This document shows positions 1 through 12,374 of a DNA stretch of 64,000 nt, piece after piece. The notes under the pieces are model-generated. The model was not told the DNA's origin. It did no database searches and saw nothing but the letters and a program-made list of their open reading frames with translations. The stretch's first letter is position 1, and each line of letters starts with the position of its first letter. The stretch lies in assembly GCA_002794775.1 (NCBI GenBank), contig NBAY01000001.1, forward strand, positions 2,232,001 through 2,296,000, in the 5' to 3' direction. The position numbers and the translations under genes are program-made. This DNA comes from Porodaedalea pini. Taxonomy: Eukaryota; Basidiomycota; Agaricomycetes; Hymenochaetales; Hymenochaetaceae.

Positions 1-3000
1 GGTGCGCGAAAACATCTGAAGGTTCCGAACTTCCAATCTAATGATGAGCAGTCTGCATCTGACTCTGCGGCTGAGCCAGCAGCTGTCTTTAGTCCTCCTG
101 GCTCTCCGAGCAAGAATGGCAAGCGCGGGCTTCTGAGGCGTGGGTCTCGTCTGCTGGACAAGGAGAATGGAGCATCTCTTAGTCTTGCCAAACGGGTAAA
201 GTCATCACTTCATCTGAACACAAACTTGAATGGTACATTCAAACGTTCTGTTTATTGCGTAAGGTGTACTGATGCGTGCTTTAGAGTCTAACATGTCCTT
301 GACATCCCCTACCAAAACAGAATTCGGCACTCAGCCTGTCTTTGGCTCGGTACGTTCCATCTTCAGCAAGGACCGCAGACCCTCTGCGATGCAGATGCAA
401 GCTGCGATGAACAGTACGTGTTGGGACAATATACAGACACTTCACCGGGTCTCTGACTGCATTATAGAATCCGACGATGTCCTTAAAAGGGAGTCTGCAG
501 AAGAGCTGCGCCCTTCGTCTCCTTCACCCGCATCGCCTTTGCAAGGTCCTATGACCCCTCTTGATTCTCGACAGTTCGGCTCGGTACGCTCCATCTTGCG
601 GGACAAGAACACACCGGGATCCGGTCAGAACGTGCGCTTCTTTTCTCGAGACGCCTATCGCGTCATCAGCCCCAATACTAGTGCAAGCGCAAGTGCCGAT
701 AACACTGGTAGCTCTGCCGATCCAGCGGACCCTCCCTTCATGCAGCGAATTCAGGAAATGAGCCCGGACCGCGATGGTGCATCACCGGATGTGACGAGGT
801 ACCTTTCTGCGAACACCTCGCCAAACATGTTCTCTCCGGCATCGGTGTACGCATCGCCGAACTCTATGGGCTTCGAGAGCCACCAGACTGCGAGCAGCAC
901 ACCATACGTAACTCCATATGCTTCACAGGCACAAGCACAGCAGACTATGAACTCAATGCTTATGCCCGTTCCTCCGCCCCAACTCTCAGGTATCTTCGAT
1001 TTCTCCGCCGCGCAGGAGCACGGCGTACATTCCATCCGTGGAGGTGAAGAGACCGGTCTCCGTGATAATGCAGTCGAGATTGATGAGTTCGATCACGTCA
1101 TTCGGAACTCGAGCCCGGCTTCACTTGGTATGAGACCTACCATTAACGTGCAGCCGGAGAACAGGGTGTCGAGCCACTCGACCGCCTCATCCATGTCGAT
1201 CGAAACCCCGAACAGCATCATCAATGGAAGCGAGAAATCTCTCCGACGTCTATCTGATTCTGATGACACCCCGTTCCACTCGCTAGCTGAAGATGGAGGC
1301 GAGAAACATTCGCTTTCGGGACGTGGCGCGTCGTCGCTTGGCTTGCATAAAGTATTCAAGCGCGAGAGCACTCCTGCCGGTGATGGACGTTCGAAGTTAG
1401 AGTTCCCAGCTTCCGCGAATGCTTCCAGTCGCGTACGCGCACTGAGTGAACGCGTCTTTTCCCGGCCTTTGGACGATTCGAAGAACAAGGCCGGGGCCGA
1501 TAACTTAGTGTCCGCAGCAACGCCTAATGATGGCGAACCTCCCGACCCGTTCAGCGCGGATGCAAGCAACTACTACAACGCAGCTGCTGGCTTCCCTAAG
1601 ACGCCGCCTCGGATTGGTCACGTCCGCTCAGACTCGGGCGTGTCTGGCGTGAGCATGAACTCCGGAAGGTCTGTCTCAGCAACATCTCATCGCTCAGGGA
1701 CGTCGCGGTCCTCTCATGCTTCCGCTACGCAAACACGAGGCTTTGTCGCAGAAGATGACATGATAACAGCTCTCCGTGCACAACTGGCATTCCATCAAGA
1801 GCTTGCAACCCAATACGAGCTTGACATACGTGCTCGTGATGCGCACGCTGCATTGATGAGCCAGAAGCTACAGGCACATGAAGCGGAGGCCGAAAGGCGC
1901 GCTCGAGCGATGCGGGGGATGCGTCGCCGCGTCGCGGAGCTTGAGCGTGCAGCAGCCGCTCTTGAAGAGCAGGCGGAACGCAGCGCGCTGGAGAGCTTCG
2001 AGCGCAGCGTACTGGACGGAGCGAGTGGAGACGCCCTGAGGACTCTACACCAGCAGATGGTTGATCTGGAGAGAGAGCGGACTGAGATGACGAATAGGGA
2101 GAGGGAGGCGAGGGTAGAGTGTACGAAGTTGATGGAAGAGCTGCAGCAGAGGGAGGAGGCACTGCGGGAAGTGAAGAGGCAGATGGAGACTGTTCATTCC
2201 GCTGATCAGGGTACGGATAAAGGCCTAGAGGGAGTTCAACTCATACTAGCTAAGACCCAACAAGAGGCCACACTGGTTGCGGAACAACACCAAGAAATCG
2301 AACTTGCTTGGGCAGAGGATCGCGCACGTCTTCTCGGGGAAATGGAGACACTTCAGAAGGAACTCGGCGCCAAGGTTGGCGAGCTCAACGTTCTCAAGAC
2401 CGAGGTTGAAGCCCAGTGGATTAACACGGAGAAACTCAACGAGAAGGCAGACAAGCTACGGAAGGAGCGAGACGATCTCGATCGCGAGCGCGAACACCTC
2501 AAGAACGAGATTGCTGCCCTTGAGGCCCGCATTGGCGAGATGGAGATTGAGTGGACGGAGAGCGAGAATCGCAAAGCCGAGTTAGAGAACGAGCTTGCCG
2601 AAGCATGGGCGGCTAAGGAGGAAGTTGAGAGAGAGCGTGATCAGGTAATTGACATTCTTAACAAGTCAGATCGTATGTTCAACAACGCATGCTTTCTTCA
2701 ATCTAGCTTCGAGAGGAAGTTGAGCGATTGGGTGCAAATGGCGGCGACTATAGCTCAGCGCTAAGCAACTTGGAGAGCCAAGTGAAAGGTCTGAAGGAGG
2801 AACGTCAGCTCGCACTCGATGATGCCCACCGTCTTCAGCAGCTGCTGTTTGAGCGAGAAGCGGAGGCTAATGAGCGCGCACAGAGACGGTCTGTTGAGGA
2901 TTACGAGGTCGAAAAGCTTCGTGATGAGGTATCGACCATGCGTCGCGAGCACGCGCGCATTCAGACTGAACAGGCCCGCTCTCTGTCGGAAGCGGATGTG

Positions 3001-3909
3001 CGTGCCTCGGATGCTGTTGAACTGCGCAACGATGCAGCTCGCCGACAGACAGCAGCTGAGGCGGAAGCTAAAGAGTTGCGAGAGCGCTTGGCGAAGCTTC
3101 AGGAAGAGACTGACAAGCTGAAGATCAATGTGCACGTGTTGAAGCAACAGAGCGCGGACCAGGATGTGAAGATAGTGCGACTGGAGAAACAACACGACCA
3201 AGATGCCGATGACAAGCTCGGCCTCAACATCGCACTGGACTCGAAGCAGCAAGAACTAGAACTGGTAAGATAATTATGAATGTTCGAAATATGCAAAGGG
3301 TTTGACATTTGGTCCTTTTTCTAGCTTAAGAGGAACATGGGCGTGCGCGGTACGGGCGGCGCAACGCCTGCAGCACCCACCCGTGTCGGAGCGCGTCGGG
3401 ACTCAGCGGCATTCAGGACGCCTATGCCAATTCGTCCTTCGTCCTCCCTTTCGGACGGTGCGAGGCGCCCGCCGTCGTCCCTTTCTGACACGGAAAGGTC
3501 TGGCAAATTAGCAGGCGGTGCACCACCGATTGTCAAGTCGACACTTGGCAAAAGCACGCGTCCGAATGTGGCCTCTACTCCTGCGGTTCCGACAAACATG
3601 AAGAAGGCACTGCGCCTCTCGGACACCTCTCTTAGCGCACCCGTTGGTCGCGCGCCGGCTTCTACCGCCGGTTCTGTCGCAAGGAAGGCACCTTCGCGCC
3701 CTGGTGGAGTAGCTCCTGTGACGAAGCGTGTCGTGTCACCGAATTCTACAGCGTCCAGCAGGCGCGCCTCAATTGCCATTAGCGGCATCGTGTCCATGAG
3801 TGATAGTTCGAATGCAGTGAGCGACAAGGAGAACGAAACGCCGAAAGCCAAACCTATCAATGCGGCGGCGCGGAGAATGTCGATGCAGCCGCTCGCCGTT
3901 CCTGCGTAG
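1..3909 (+). CDS. Coiled-coil protein, 5' partial
   Basis: The gene runs in from the left edge. My model is exons 1-195, 287-2644, 2707-3264 and 3325-3909, joined by introns of 91, 62 and 60 nt that keep frame, with a TAG stop at 3907-3909; 1231 residues are visible. The N-terminal half is Ser/Pro-rich and disordered and carries two FGSVRSI repeats (about residues 90 and 170) that could be linear docking motifs. From about residue 560 to 1040 the sequence is a nearly unbroken, charged coiled coil rich in Glu, Arg, Leu and Ala. The tail is basic and Ser/Thr/Pro-rich, with SDKENETPKAK near the end, reminiscent of cell-cycle or kinase substrates. I do not recognise a named family; a cytoskeletal or spindle-pole scaffold is possible but is inference. 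The first intron acceptor (TTTAGAG, after 286) was chosen because the nearer TTTAG at 284 breaks frame. Confidence 0.8.
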
Positions 3910-4490
3910 ACCGCCTTCACTATACCTCTATTGCACCTGAGTGAATGTGTACGATTCTTAATGATGTTACTCAAAGATACATTTAGTAACGACCTGATAC
4001 CTTTTGCTCCCAACTTTCTTCTCTTTCTTTTCTCCCTTTCGACACGCCTTCTATGAAACTTTTCCCGGCCCTTTTCTTAAGCACAACAACCACACATCAC
4101 ACGGCTCGATCGTTTTGCTTCTTCCTGTGTACGTTGACTTGTGTCTCCATTACTTCTGCCTTTCCCCTCCCCCTCCCCGCTTCATACTTTTGCGCGTTCA
4201 TCCTGCCGGTCACCCATTTTTTGTTTGACGATGTGTCTGATTAGTCTGACGATCTGCTACGTACGAAACCTACGAACGCACTATTGCCAAAAGGCACAAG
4301 TGCATGCAATGTAATTACGATCATACATGATTTATTATTGAAAAGAAATCCTCGGGAATGTTAGTGAAAAATACAACAATGATGCAGATGCACTAGAAAA
4401 ATTAAAACCGGAAACAAAAGGGAATTAAAAATCCGATACATGCAGCATACACATGGTCAAAATCAGGACTTAAGCGTGCACGCAATCCGG
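3910..4490. other. Convergent 3' intergenic region
   Basis: This stretch lies between the stop codons of the coiled-coil gene (+) and the Lon gene (-). It is pyrimidine-rich at 4010-4210 and A-rich at 4340-4440, as expected for two converging 3' untranslated regions. I see no conserved ORF. Confidence 0.5.
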
Positions 4491-7400
4491 CTACAGCCTG
4501 CTTTCGACAAGCATGCTACCACTGCGAGAACCAATACGCCACATGAGTGCACCTTTTCCAAAAGCAGCGTCGAGCGCCTCCTCAACCGTACGCACGAACA
4601 CAAGGTCAAGTGCTTCATGTACTTCACGCGGAACGTCATGTTCGACGTCTTTGCGGTTTGCATGAGGGAGGATCACCTTCGTGATGTTTGCACAATGTGC
4701 GCCGAGTATCTGCATAGTTAATGGATCAGATGCTTCAATTGCAGGCATGAAAAGAAAGATTGACTACTGGCCTTCTCCTTGATCCCGCCTACAGGCGTAA
4801 CTCTGCCGCGTAGTGTGATCTCACCAGTCATGGCGACGTTTGAGGGTACAATGGCGCCAGTAAGTAGCGACACAAATGCACACGTCTAATGACAGCAGGT
4901 GATACGTTAGTTCAGTTATTGAAGAGAAGCAAATTCAGACTGACCATGGCGACACCAGCGCTCGGACCATCTTTCTTCTGTGCTCCCGCAGGCAAATGGA
5001 GGTGAACATCTATTGGGTCCGGGACTTTCAGCGGGTCCTGAGCCGGAGAGCTTGTGATGTTCAGAAGGTATGCATGCGTCTTCACCCAACTCAAGGCAAG
5101 CTCCCCGCTTTCTTTGATAACCTAGTTATTACGTCAGTTCGTATTCCAAACCATACAAAGACTGCACGATGAGATAGAGGACTCGCGTACCTCGCCTAAT
5201 GATCCAGTAAGTTTCAGCTGTCCTGACCCAGGTATGGCAGTTGTCTCGACTGGAAGAATACCACCTTCTCCCTGGCCCATGACGACAAGACCATAAACGA
5301 TCCCTCTACGCGCCTCCCTCTCCTTCTCCTCCCCGTCCCACCTCGCGACACCCAAGATAGCCTCCAAATCGCCTTCCTCCACCTTCGGATTGTACTCGTC
5401 TTCCTTTCCTGCGTCGACAGCCTCCGCCCATGCGACTGCCTTGGCGCGGACGACTGCCCCCACCGCGCGCTCCAGACTGCGCACGCCCGCCTCATGTGTA
5501 TACTGCGTCACGATCGTGCTCAGCACTGCATCGCTCATCTCCAGACGAGGATCTTCGAGGGCATTTGCTCGGAGCTGCTTGGGAAGGAGGAAGCGCCGAG
5601 CGATGTGTGCTTTCTCTGCATGCGTATACCCTGCGAGCGTGACTATCTCGCATCGATCGAGTAGCGGTGCAGAGATCGTGTCAAGAATATTTGCGGTACA
5701 GATAAAGAGCACCTGGCTGAGATCGATAGGGACGTTGATGTAGTGGTCCTGTAATTTCCCATTAGCATGGAACGGGTGCAAAGAATATAAAGGCCATTAC
5801 GTTGAATGAATAATTCTGCTCAGGATCTAGCACCTCCAACAGTGCTGAGCCTACATCCCCATGATAATTGCTTGGTCCCACTTTGTCGACCTCGTCCCTA
5901 TTTAATATTGTCAAGTACTATAAACGTAGAATCTCTCGGAGGAACATACAGCAATAGAACTGGATCAAGACGACCCGCTTTCCTAAGCGCCTGGGCTATA
6001 AGCCCCGGTCCACTACCAACATACGTGCGTCTATGTCCCCGAATCTCGGCCTCGTCTCGTACTCCGCCCAGCGAGATTCGCTGAAATGGCCTATTGATGG
6101 CTCGTGCGATGGACTGTCCAAGCGAAGTCTTTCCCGTACCCGGAGGGCCGACAAATCTAACAGACATGCTGAGTCAAACGATGGAATAGTTTATCTAAGA
6201 GACCTACAAGAGTATGGGGCCTTTGACAGCATTCTTTGACCTCCGTTTCAGTGCATTCGTAACTGGAGGTGGTGAAGACGATTCCTCGTTCTTTTCCGTG
6301 CCATCTTGAGGTCGAGCAACCGAAGCCTTGGACTGTTCAGCCATTTCTGATTCTGTTTTTGCCTCCTCAGCCTTTAGGTCTGCATCAGCAGCGAGCTGAT
6401 GAAGCCTAATAACCGCCAGGTATTCAATCAGACGACGTTTTATCTTGTCCAGTCCGTAGTGGTCCGCATCAAGCTGCTGCTTTGCCCGGACGAGGAAATT
6501 GCGGTCTCTCATGGTGTTCGAGACTTCAGAGGATCCAGTGTTCTCTGAAGGCCACGGAAGGGCGGTCAACCATTCAAGCTGAGATCAAATTCAATATATG
6601 ATTTTGAAATCGAATTAGGTAGAGCTTGAACTGACATAACTTCGCACGACAGCGTTGTCTGCAGACTGTTGCGGAATTCGCCTGAGACGACGCCACTCGC
6701 GCACGGCCATCTTGCGTTCCTCCGAGCCGCGTTCCATTGCTTCGATACGCCGTTTTATCTCCGCCATGTCGTCGTCGCTCCCCGCATCCTCCCCATCTAA
6801 ATCGCCCTGTACACCATCAGGAGAAGCAGAAGTAGCGCCGCCACGTTCGAGGCTCGCGAGCTCACGCTGGATAGCAGCGAGCTGCTGTCGCAGGAAGAAT
6901 TCTTTCTGCTGCTTTGAGAGCGATTCGTCGACGGCGCTGGCAATCTTCTTGGACACTTCGGTAACAGTAATTTGCTTGAGAAACAGATCTGCCGCACGCA
7001 TAAGGCGACCATCTGTCTTATATTCAGAGAGGAAGGCTATATGCAGACACAATAAGTTACGTTCATTCTAGAGCACAGGATTAGTTCAACATACTTAAAC
7101 GGTCTTCATAATCCTTTACGATGCTCCAAACCATAACGTCGGCTAGCCAAGATATTCTGGTCTCAGGAATTTCTTCCACCATCGTTGCGAGGCGCGTCCA
7201 CGCTTCCCTGCGCGAGCCCTTTCCTGCATCTTGAACGAGTCGATCCAGTAATTTGAATGCTGCACTCTTAAAAACTCTGACCGCATCGCGGTCAGGTGCC
7301 GTCTCCTTTGGAGGATATTCGACAGGATGATATGACAGCGAATTCACTTTACTCGACTTGAAGACGAGGGGCTTGGCGAGTCGCGCGCGCGCGATTCCAT

Positions 7401-7677
7401 GCAGAGTTACGATATATTTGTCGGTCTGGTTAAGCGCAGAAGGGCGCAAGAGACGTGTTATTCGGGAGGCACATCCCCAATCACCCAGTATCGGGACCTC
7501 TCCGTCGTTTGATTTCGCATTCGTAATCGGCACGGCCACGACTATGGCAGGACCGCTCGATTCTTGCATAAACGTAGCGAGCTGCTGACCAAGATCTGCA
7601 TTGAAGGGTAAAGAGAGACTGGCTCCCGGTAGTATGACGGTAGGATATGGCAAAGGAAGAATTGGTAGCTTTGGCAT
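4491..7677 (-). CDS. LONP2: Peroxisomal Lon protease with SRL targeting signal
   Basis: An ATP-dependent serine protease for peroxisomal protein quality control. Nine exons on the minus strand: 7677-7095, 7036-6636, 6578-6208, 6156-5950, 5897-5801, 5748-5191, 5121-4945, 4885-4772 and 4709-4491; 908 aa. Visible in order are the N-terminal LON substrate-binding domain (starts [10 protein letters not shown]), a helical region, the AAA+ module with Walker A GPPGTGKT (residues 455-462) and Walker B LLLDEVD (about 519-525), and the protease domain with Ser793 in DGPSAG and Lys834 in GGIKEK, the Ser-Lys dyad of the family. The protein ends VESRL; a terminal SRL is a type 1 peroxisomal signal, which separates it from mitochondrial Lon. 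The length fits the family. The last intron (4771-4710) has a GC donor. An in-frame upstream codon at 7767 exists, but 7677 matches the family start. Confidence 0.95.
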
Positions 7678-7767
7678 GATGATGAGCTCGATGTGGTAGA
7701 CGACGACGGCAACGCTGAAGGCGTCAAGTGAAGGAGAGCATACGGTGTAGCGCGTAGCCGAATGCAC

Positions 7768-8719
7768 TCGCGTGTTATTGTTTACCAGCCCTGGAGTTCC
7801 CGGCGAAGCCGGGAACTCCGCTGGCCATCAATCCGAGTTTTTTAGGCATTGCTTAATCTAAGTTTTTTTGTTTCTTCAGATTTAAAAAATGCAAATTCTC
7901 ACTCTAAAAGCTATACCTATTCAAAGTTCCTTGCTGGCCATTAGTCTAAGCTCTTAGAACAATGCTTCATCTTAGTTCACATGATTCTTCAATTGCAAAA
8001 CTATATATCTCACATACACATGCTTGAAAGCAATCTGAATTTTTATTGTATGACATTCTATTTACAACAAAACCTCACTAAGTACAATATTGGTTGTTGA
8101 GAACCTGAAGATAGAGTAAGTCTCCTTCAATGGAGAGACATACTGCATAATACCTGCTTCTCATGTCTTCATTTAAAATAGAAAGGATATTCTTTATACA
8201 ATATAGATACTATGTTAGGACACCTTATATCATATTCATAAAAGGCTATAGGTGTAGGCCTGCTAGAGTACCCTCACTACTTCTAACATGTTGCTGACTT
8301 CCTAAACATCATGACTTGACTCTGATGTATTGAGTGTCTGACATTCCAAGACACAAACTCTAAAACACAACCATGTAGCTGTATCACAGTTATGAGGTGT
8401 CCAAGTCTGAGACTCAGTAGGAGCCTCCAGACCTTTGGAGTCTGGCACATTATGTTCAGTTCATGCCATTTTCACATTCTCTTTACTTCCCAACTCATCC
8501 AAAGCTTATATGCACTCATACTGAGTTGTGCTATGTATAGTCTGGCATGAGCCAGACCAATGATTTACATATTCTGAGAGTAACTCTCAATGGACTCCTA
8601 TTGGTTGATTTTCTACTGAAATTTATTTTATAATACACATGGAGAAGATAGCAAAATATTTTCTAATTGACTTATTTTTTTCAGCATTTTTCCTAACTTT
8701 TTCATGTGAGGAATGATAT
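7768..8719. other. AT-rich gene-free DNA, left part of repeat island
   Basis: No ORF of coding character is visible. Composition shifts from GC-balanced to AT-rich right after the hairpin at 7785-7824. Two related segments begin GCTGGCCAT at about 7821 and 7933 and share a following run ending near ATCTAAGTT/ATCTTAGTT, suggesting a degenerate tandem duplication of roughly 110 bp. Several short palindromes lie at 8420-8560 (for example GTCTGGCATGAGCCAGAC). The DNA looks like decayed repeat. Confidence 0.5.
7785..7824. repeat. Strong 12-bp hairpin at edge of AT-rich island
   Basis: GGAGTTCCCGGC at 7793-7804 is followed by GAA and then the exact reverse complement at 7808-7819. An outer CCAG/CTGG pair at 7785-7788 and 7821-7824 extends the dyad with a small bulge. 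It lies about 110 bp upstream of the Lon start, where composition changes abruptly. It may be the terminus of a decayed mobile element, an element of the Lon promoter, or a transcript hairpin. No partner terminus was found. Confidence 0.6.
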
Positions 8720-9226
8720 GGCAGGAAAATCTGGGGTTTTCCATGAGGGAGGAGTATATCACAGAGTGTTTAGTGGGGCTCATATAAGTTTGGCCAGAAA
8801 AGCCTTATATGGATTGTAAATTCTCAATCAATCAAATTTTGCAGAAATTATGCCTTATGTATCTAAAATTAATGGCCATCAAGAAAAGTATTTCTGAACT
8901 CAGTGTCTGCAATCTACTTTGCCAAAGGATAAGATAATTCTGGGATTCTAAATCTGATAACCACTATTCTCTTGATTTACTGATAATGGAGATTCAGAAT
9001 CCCAGAATTATTCTATCCTTTGGCAAAGTAGATTGCAGACACTGAGTTCAGAAATACTTTTCTTGATGGCCATTAATTTTAGATACATAAGGCATAATTT
9101 CTGCAAAATTTGATTGATTGAGAATTTACAATCCATATAAGGCTTTTCTGGCCAAACTTATATGAGCCCCACTAAACACTCTGTGATATACTCCTCCCTC
9201 ATGGAAAACCCCAGATTTTCTTGCTG
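8720..9226. repeat. Foldback (long inverted repeat) element, copy 1
   Basis: Two arms of about 240 bp (8720-8965 and 8993-9226) are near-perfect reverse complements around a loop of roughly 25 bp. The outer ~95 bp of each arm starts at GGCAGGAAAATC and includes GGAGTATATCACAGAGTG and GTTTAGTGGGGCTCATATAA; it is shared with the second element at 10305-10678. The inner arm sequence is not shared. No protein is encoded. It looks like a foldback or MITE-type non-autonomous element; I could not define a target-site duplication. Confidence 0.8.
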
Positions 9227-9735
9227 TGTGAGTTGTTTGAGCTCAGAGTATAAAATTGATTGTAGATGATTTGCATGCTGCTGCTTTGGAATTACCACTT
9301 GTAGTCATCAAATTTTTGAGAGAAGAGCATGATTTAATTATAATGGTTTTCCCTGATTTTTGCGATTTTTTTCATATTTTTTACAATTTTTTTTCATATG
9401 GGAAATGGGTTGATTGAGGCTACAGACCGGTCTGCTCACGGATGTGTGCACATGTGCGGACATCATGTGATGATCTGCATGTTGCCGCTTTGAGCGATCA
9501 AATATTTTGGAGCTGGCCGGGACAGGAGCATGTGATGCAATGACTGAAGAAGGAAAAAGGAAGCATCAAACAATTCAAAGTCCGAATTTAGTCAGCTTGT
9601 GGCTATGTAAAAGTAGGGGTTGCGTTTGTATATTAAGATTAGTATTCTCACGTGATTGGCAGCACTGCCTTCGAATTCCCAAAACAAAAATAAGAAAATT
9701 CATCATAAAATTTTGCAAAAAATTATATTTGATTA

Positions 9736-10921
9736 CCGTCATGGACCGGTCCTTGAAACACCCCCACTCCTTGAAACACCCCATTTATTTTGGCTCAACG
9801 ACATATCCCTCAGCTCAAATTAATGCATAAAAACAGCCTACTCATGTAATTATGCTATTTAGAAAAAAATCCATGAAAAATGGTTTGAATTTGAGAAAGT
9901 TATGGTTAAAATGGGTGTGAGAAGGTACTAGAATAGAGTGGTTCAGAATATTGTTGGCTCTATTCATTCATAAAACATGCATTTCAGCTGGAACAAAAAA
10001 AGACTGCATTTTTTAAGCAATATATTGAATGTGTCTGCAAATTTTCAAGTCAAATGGATAGAAATTGAGTTGTGTAGAAATTCAGAAAGTTGTGTAGCGC
10101 TTTTTTGAAGTGTCACATTTATGTCACATCCCTTTCCGCATCATGTCTTATGCAGCTCATCTTGAGCTTGCTCACTTCTGCCACATAACTCATGCTAATA
10201 AAATAGTATGTGTAATAATTATTGATAGTAGTAAATACTAGGCTATTCTATAATACTCTACATATAAAATTAATAATATATGAGAGCAATAGCTCAAATT
10301 CCGACATGGCAGGAAAATCCAGGGTTTTCTGTGAGGGAGGAGTATATCACGGAGTGTTTAGTGGGGCTCATATAATTTCGGCCGAAAAAGCTGTATATGG
10401 ACAATGAAACTAATTATAGTCATAAGCGAGAGGATGGTGTGTGAAAAGATTTGGAACCTAATAACATGTGATTTTTAATTTCCATAAATAGTAGTCACAT
10501 GATCTTATTGTGTCATGTGCACTTAAGTTCCAAATCTTTTCACACTCCATCCTCTTGCTTATGACTATAATTTGTTTCATTGTCCATATACAGCTTTTCC
10601 GTCCGAAATTATATGAGCCCCACTAAACACTCCGTGATATACTCCTCCTCACGGAAAACCCCGGATTTTCCTGCCGTGCGAGTGAAGATGAGCGTGGGAA
10701 AGTTGTGTTTCAAGGAGCGGTGACTCGGACATGCTGATTTAGAGTCAAAATGTGTGCAATTCATAACTCATTTATTCCTGACTTTTTTCACTCAAACTTT
10801 TGCACAGATGGACCTTAGTGATATAGCTTTAATTTAATATTTTTTGGTTTGAGAAAATCAGTGAAGAAATGGAGCAAGAATTGAAATAAAATGTGCTGTT
10901 TCAAGGACCGGTCCATGACGG
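9736..10921. mobile_element. Non-autonomous TIR transposon, TA-flanked (Tc1/mariner-like)
   Basis: The ends are inverted repeats of about 25 bp beginning CCGTCATGGACCGGTCC and continuing into CTTGAAACA. Each is bounded outside by TA (9734-9735 and 10922-10923), the duplication typical of Tc1/mariner-type elements. The core of the TIR (GGACCGGTCC) is itself palindromic. Extra copies of the CTTGAAACA motif occur just inside the left end (about 9769) and inside the right end (about 10705, inverted), like transposase-binding subterminal repeats. No transposase ORF is present. A foldback element occupies 10305-10678, so the original element was about 0.8 kb. The superfamily call is inference from the TA and the TIRs. 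Confidence 0.7.
10305..10678. repeat. Foldback element, copy 2, nested in TIR transposon
   Basis: Arms starting ATGGCAGGAAAATCC at 10306 and ending GGATTTTCCTGCCGT at 10677 are reverse complements. The outer ~95 bp matches copy 1 at 8720-9226, with small differences such as GTGATATACTCCTCC against GTATATCACAGAG read from the other side. The inner arm (from about 10405, containing ATTATAGTCATAAGC and a GATTTGGAACCTA-like segment) is unrelated to that of copy 1 but is again palindromic. The two halves of copy 2 differ at a few bases, so it is not brand new. Confidence 0.75.
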
Positions 10922-10923
10922 TA

Positions 10924-12374
10924 TACTTCGAAAAAAAATTGATTACCGATTATATGCGAATATAAGCTGCTTAAATTCTGAGTATGTGTCAGATATGATC
11001 CAGGCTCAACAGGTTATAATCCCCGTAAGCACATGTAATTCTTTGCAAATTTTTGTGATGTTTGGGGTCGCGAGTCTCGATACTTTGTTGTCTGGGCTAG
11101 ATCTACGAGCCACTGCAAGCAAAAGATACTCGCGTCTCCACTGTACAGTGTGTGCGACTATCGCGCTTCGAGCTCGGATGCACAAGCTAATACTGATCAT
11201 TACGATGTGGTCGATACTTCTTCTGGATCAATTATTGTGTTCGCGAAGACTTCAATCAAGGCAGATGAGCCAAAAACAAGAATGTGGATGCGTAACCTTC
11301 TTCCTGTACTCCTCCTTTCCAGTTCTCGAGGCTTTGCAAAATGATTATGAAGGTCCCATATCACCAAGTTAAATGCTCTTGCTCACTCTGCGAGGTTGAA
11401 TTATCACAGAACGTGAGATCGAAGTCGCTGTTTCCCTATAATACTTGATCACGATGACCGCCAGACAGCCTAAGTCCATCATAGATTATGTCGTTGATAT
11501 CCATGCCTTCCGCCAGAGACCGAGAACTCGATGCGGGGAGCGCAGCGTCAGTGACTTATTCTGTAGAGAGAAGGCGCATATTTTGAGGAAGCTGTGCGAC
11601 GGAGGATGCATTGATTTCATCGCCGAAGTTGGAGGAAGACCTATTCCCACTTAGAATATTTATGCCAGGGTCGAAAGAAGCCTCATTGGCAGATGCAGAG
11701 AACGGAATAGTGTCTACGGCGCTGCTGATGACAGGAGAGTAACGAATGAGTTGCGGAGGACCCAGTGTTTGAACATATTCAAACATCAGTGTAAACAGCG
11801 GCATGGACTTGTCATTGAAATTCCTCGCCCTCGTGAAAATGATGCGGTGAGTTGCCTCTTAATATCTCTCTCAATAAAACTCTCACATTTGCACCATCGA
11901 ACCACTGAAACGGCAACTTTAAGCAGCCTGAAGAGCTTGAGGTGCGAAAGCATTGAGAGTGGTCATGTATGACAGTTGGACACCCGCTGTTGCATAGTCC
12001 GTGTCCCTCGAACTGCGTAGAGTCGAAGGAAGCCGTGTTGATATATGTGATGTTTGCCAGAGTCTGCCGCATCAATGGTTTATGGGAACGACACGAGGAA
12101 AGTTAAGGTGTGGCATGGACTGTAATGAGATGTTGAGGCCCGAAGTTAGTTGGAAGCCTGGGGTATCCTGGGATGCGGCAGCAAGCACCTTCGTACCAAG
12201 CCATATGATATTGCTGAAAGGGAGAAACGATACATTATTGCTGTCGGTAATTGTGAGCTCTTGATCTATACAATGATGCATGAGAATTAACATAAGAAAA
12301 CATGTCCGGCAATGGAATGAAAGGAGGCAGAGTAAATAGGATAGTGAAATCAATTATGAGGCGCCCAACTGCAT
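10924..12374. other. Gene-poor DNA between repeat island and TFIIE-beta
   Basis: Only short ORFs occur. Minus-strand frames over 12353-12072, 12075-11812 and 11804-11556 are adjacent and open, and a segment at 12270-12080 (LTITDSNNVSFLPF, SLQSMPHLNF) faintly resembles leucine-rich repeats of F-box proteins. The frames do not join through convincing introns and I recognise no domain. A decayed gene is possible. Confidence 0.3.

Noticed and set aside
8720..9226. Long inverted repeat considered as a CRISPR array or hairpin RNA gene
   Set aside because: There is a single palindrome, not regularly spaced repeats, and the same ends recur in a second mobile-looking element.
9507..9830. 107-codon open frame in the repeat island
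   Set aside because: It crosses the left transposon end and lacks protein-like composition.
10893..11372. 159-codon open frame on the plus strand
   Set aside because: It begins inside the transposon terminal repeat, has no recognisable domain and AT-driven codon use; I regard it as chance.
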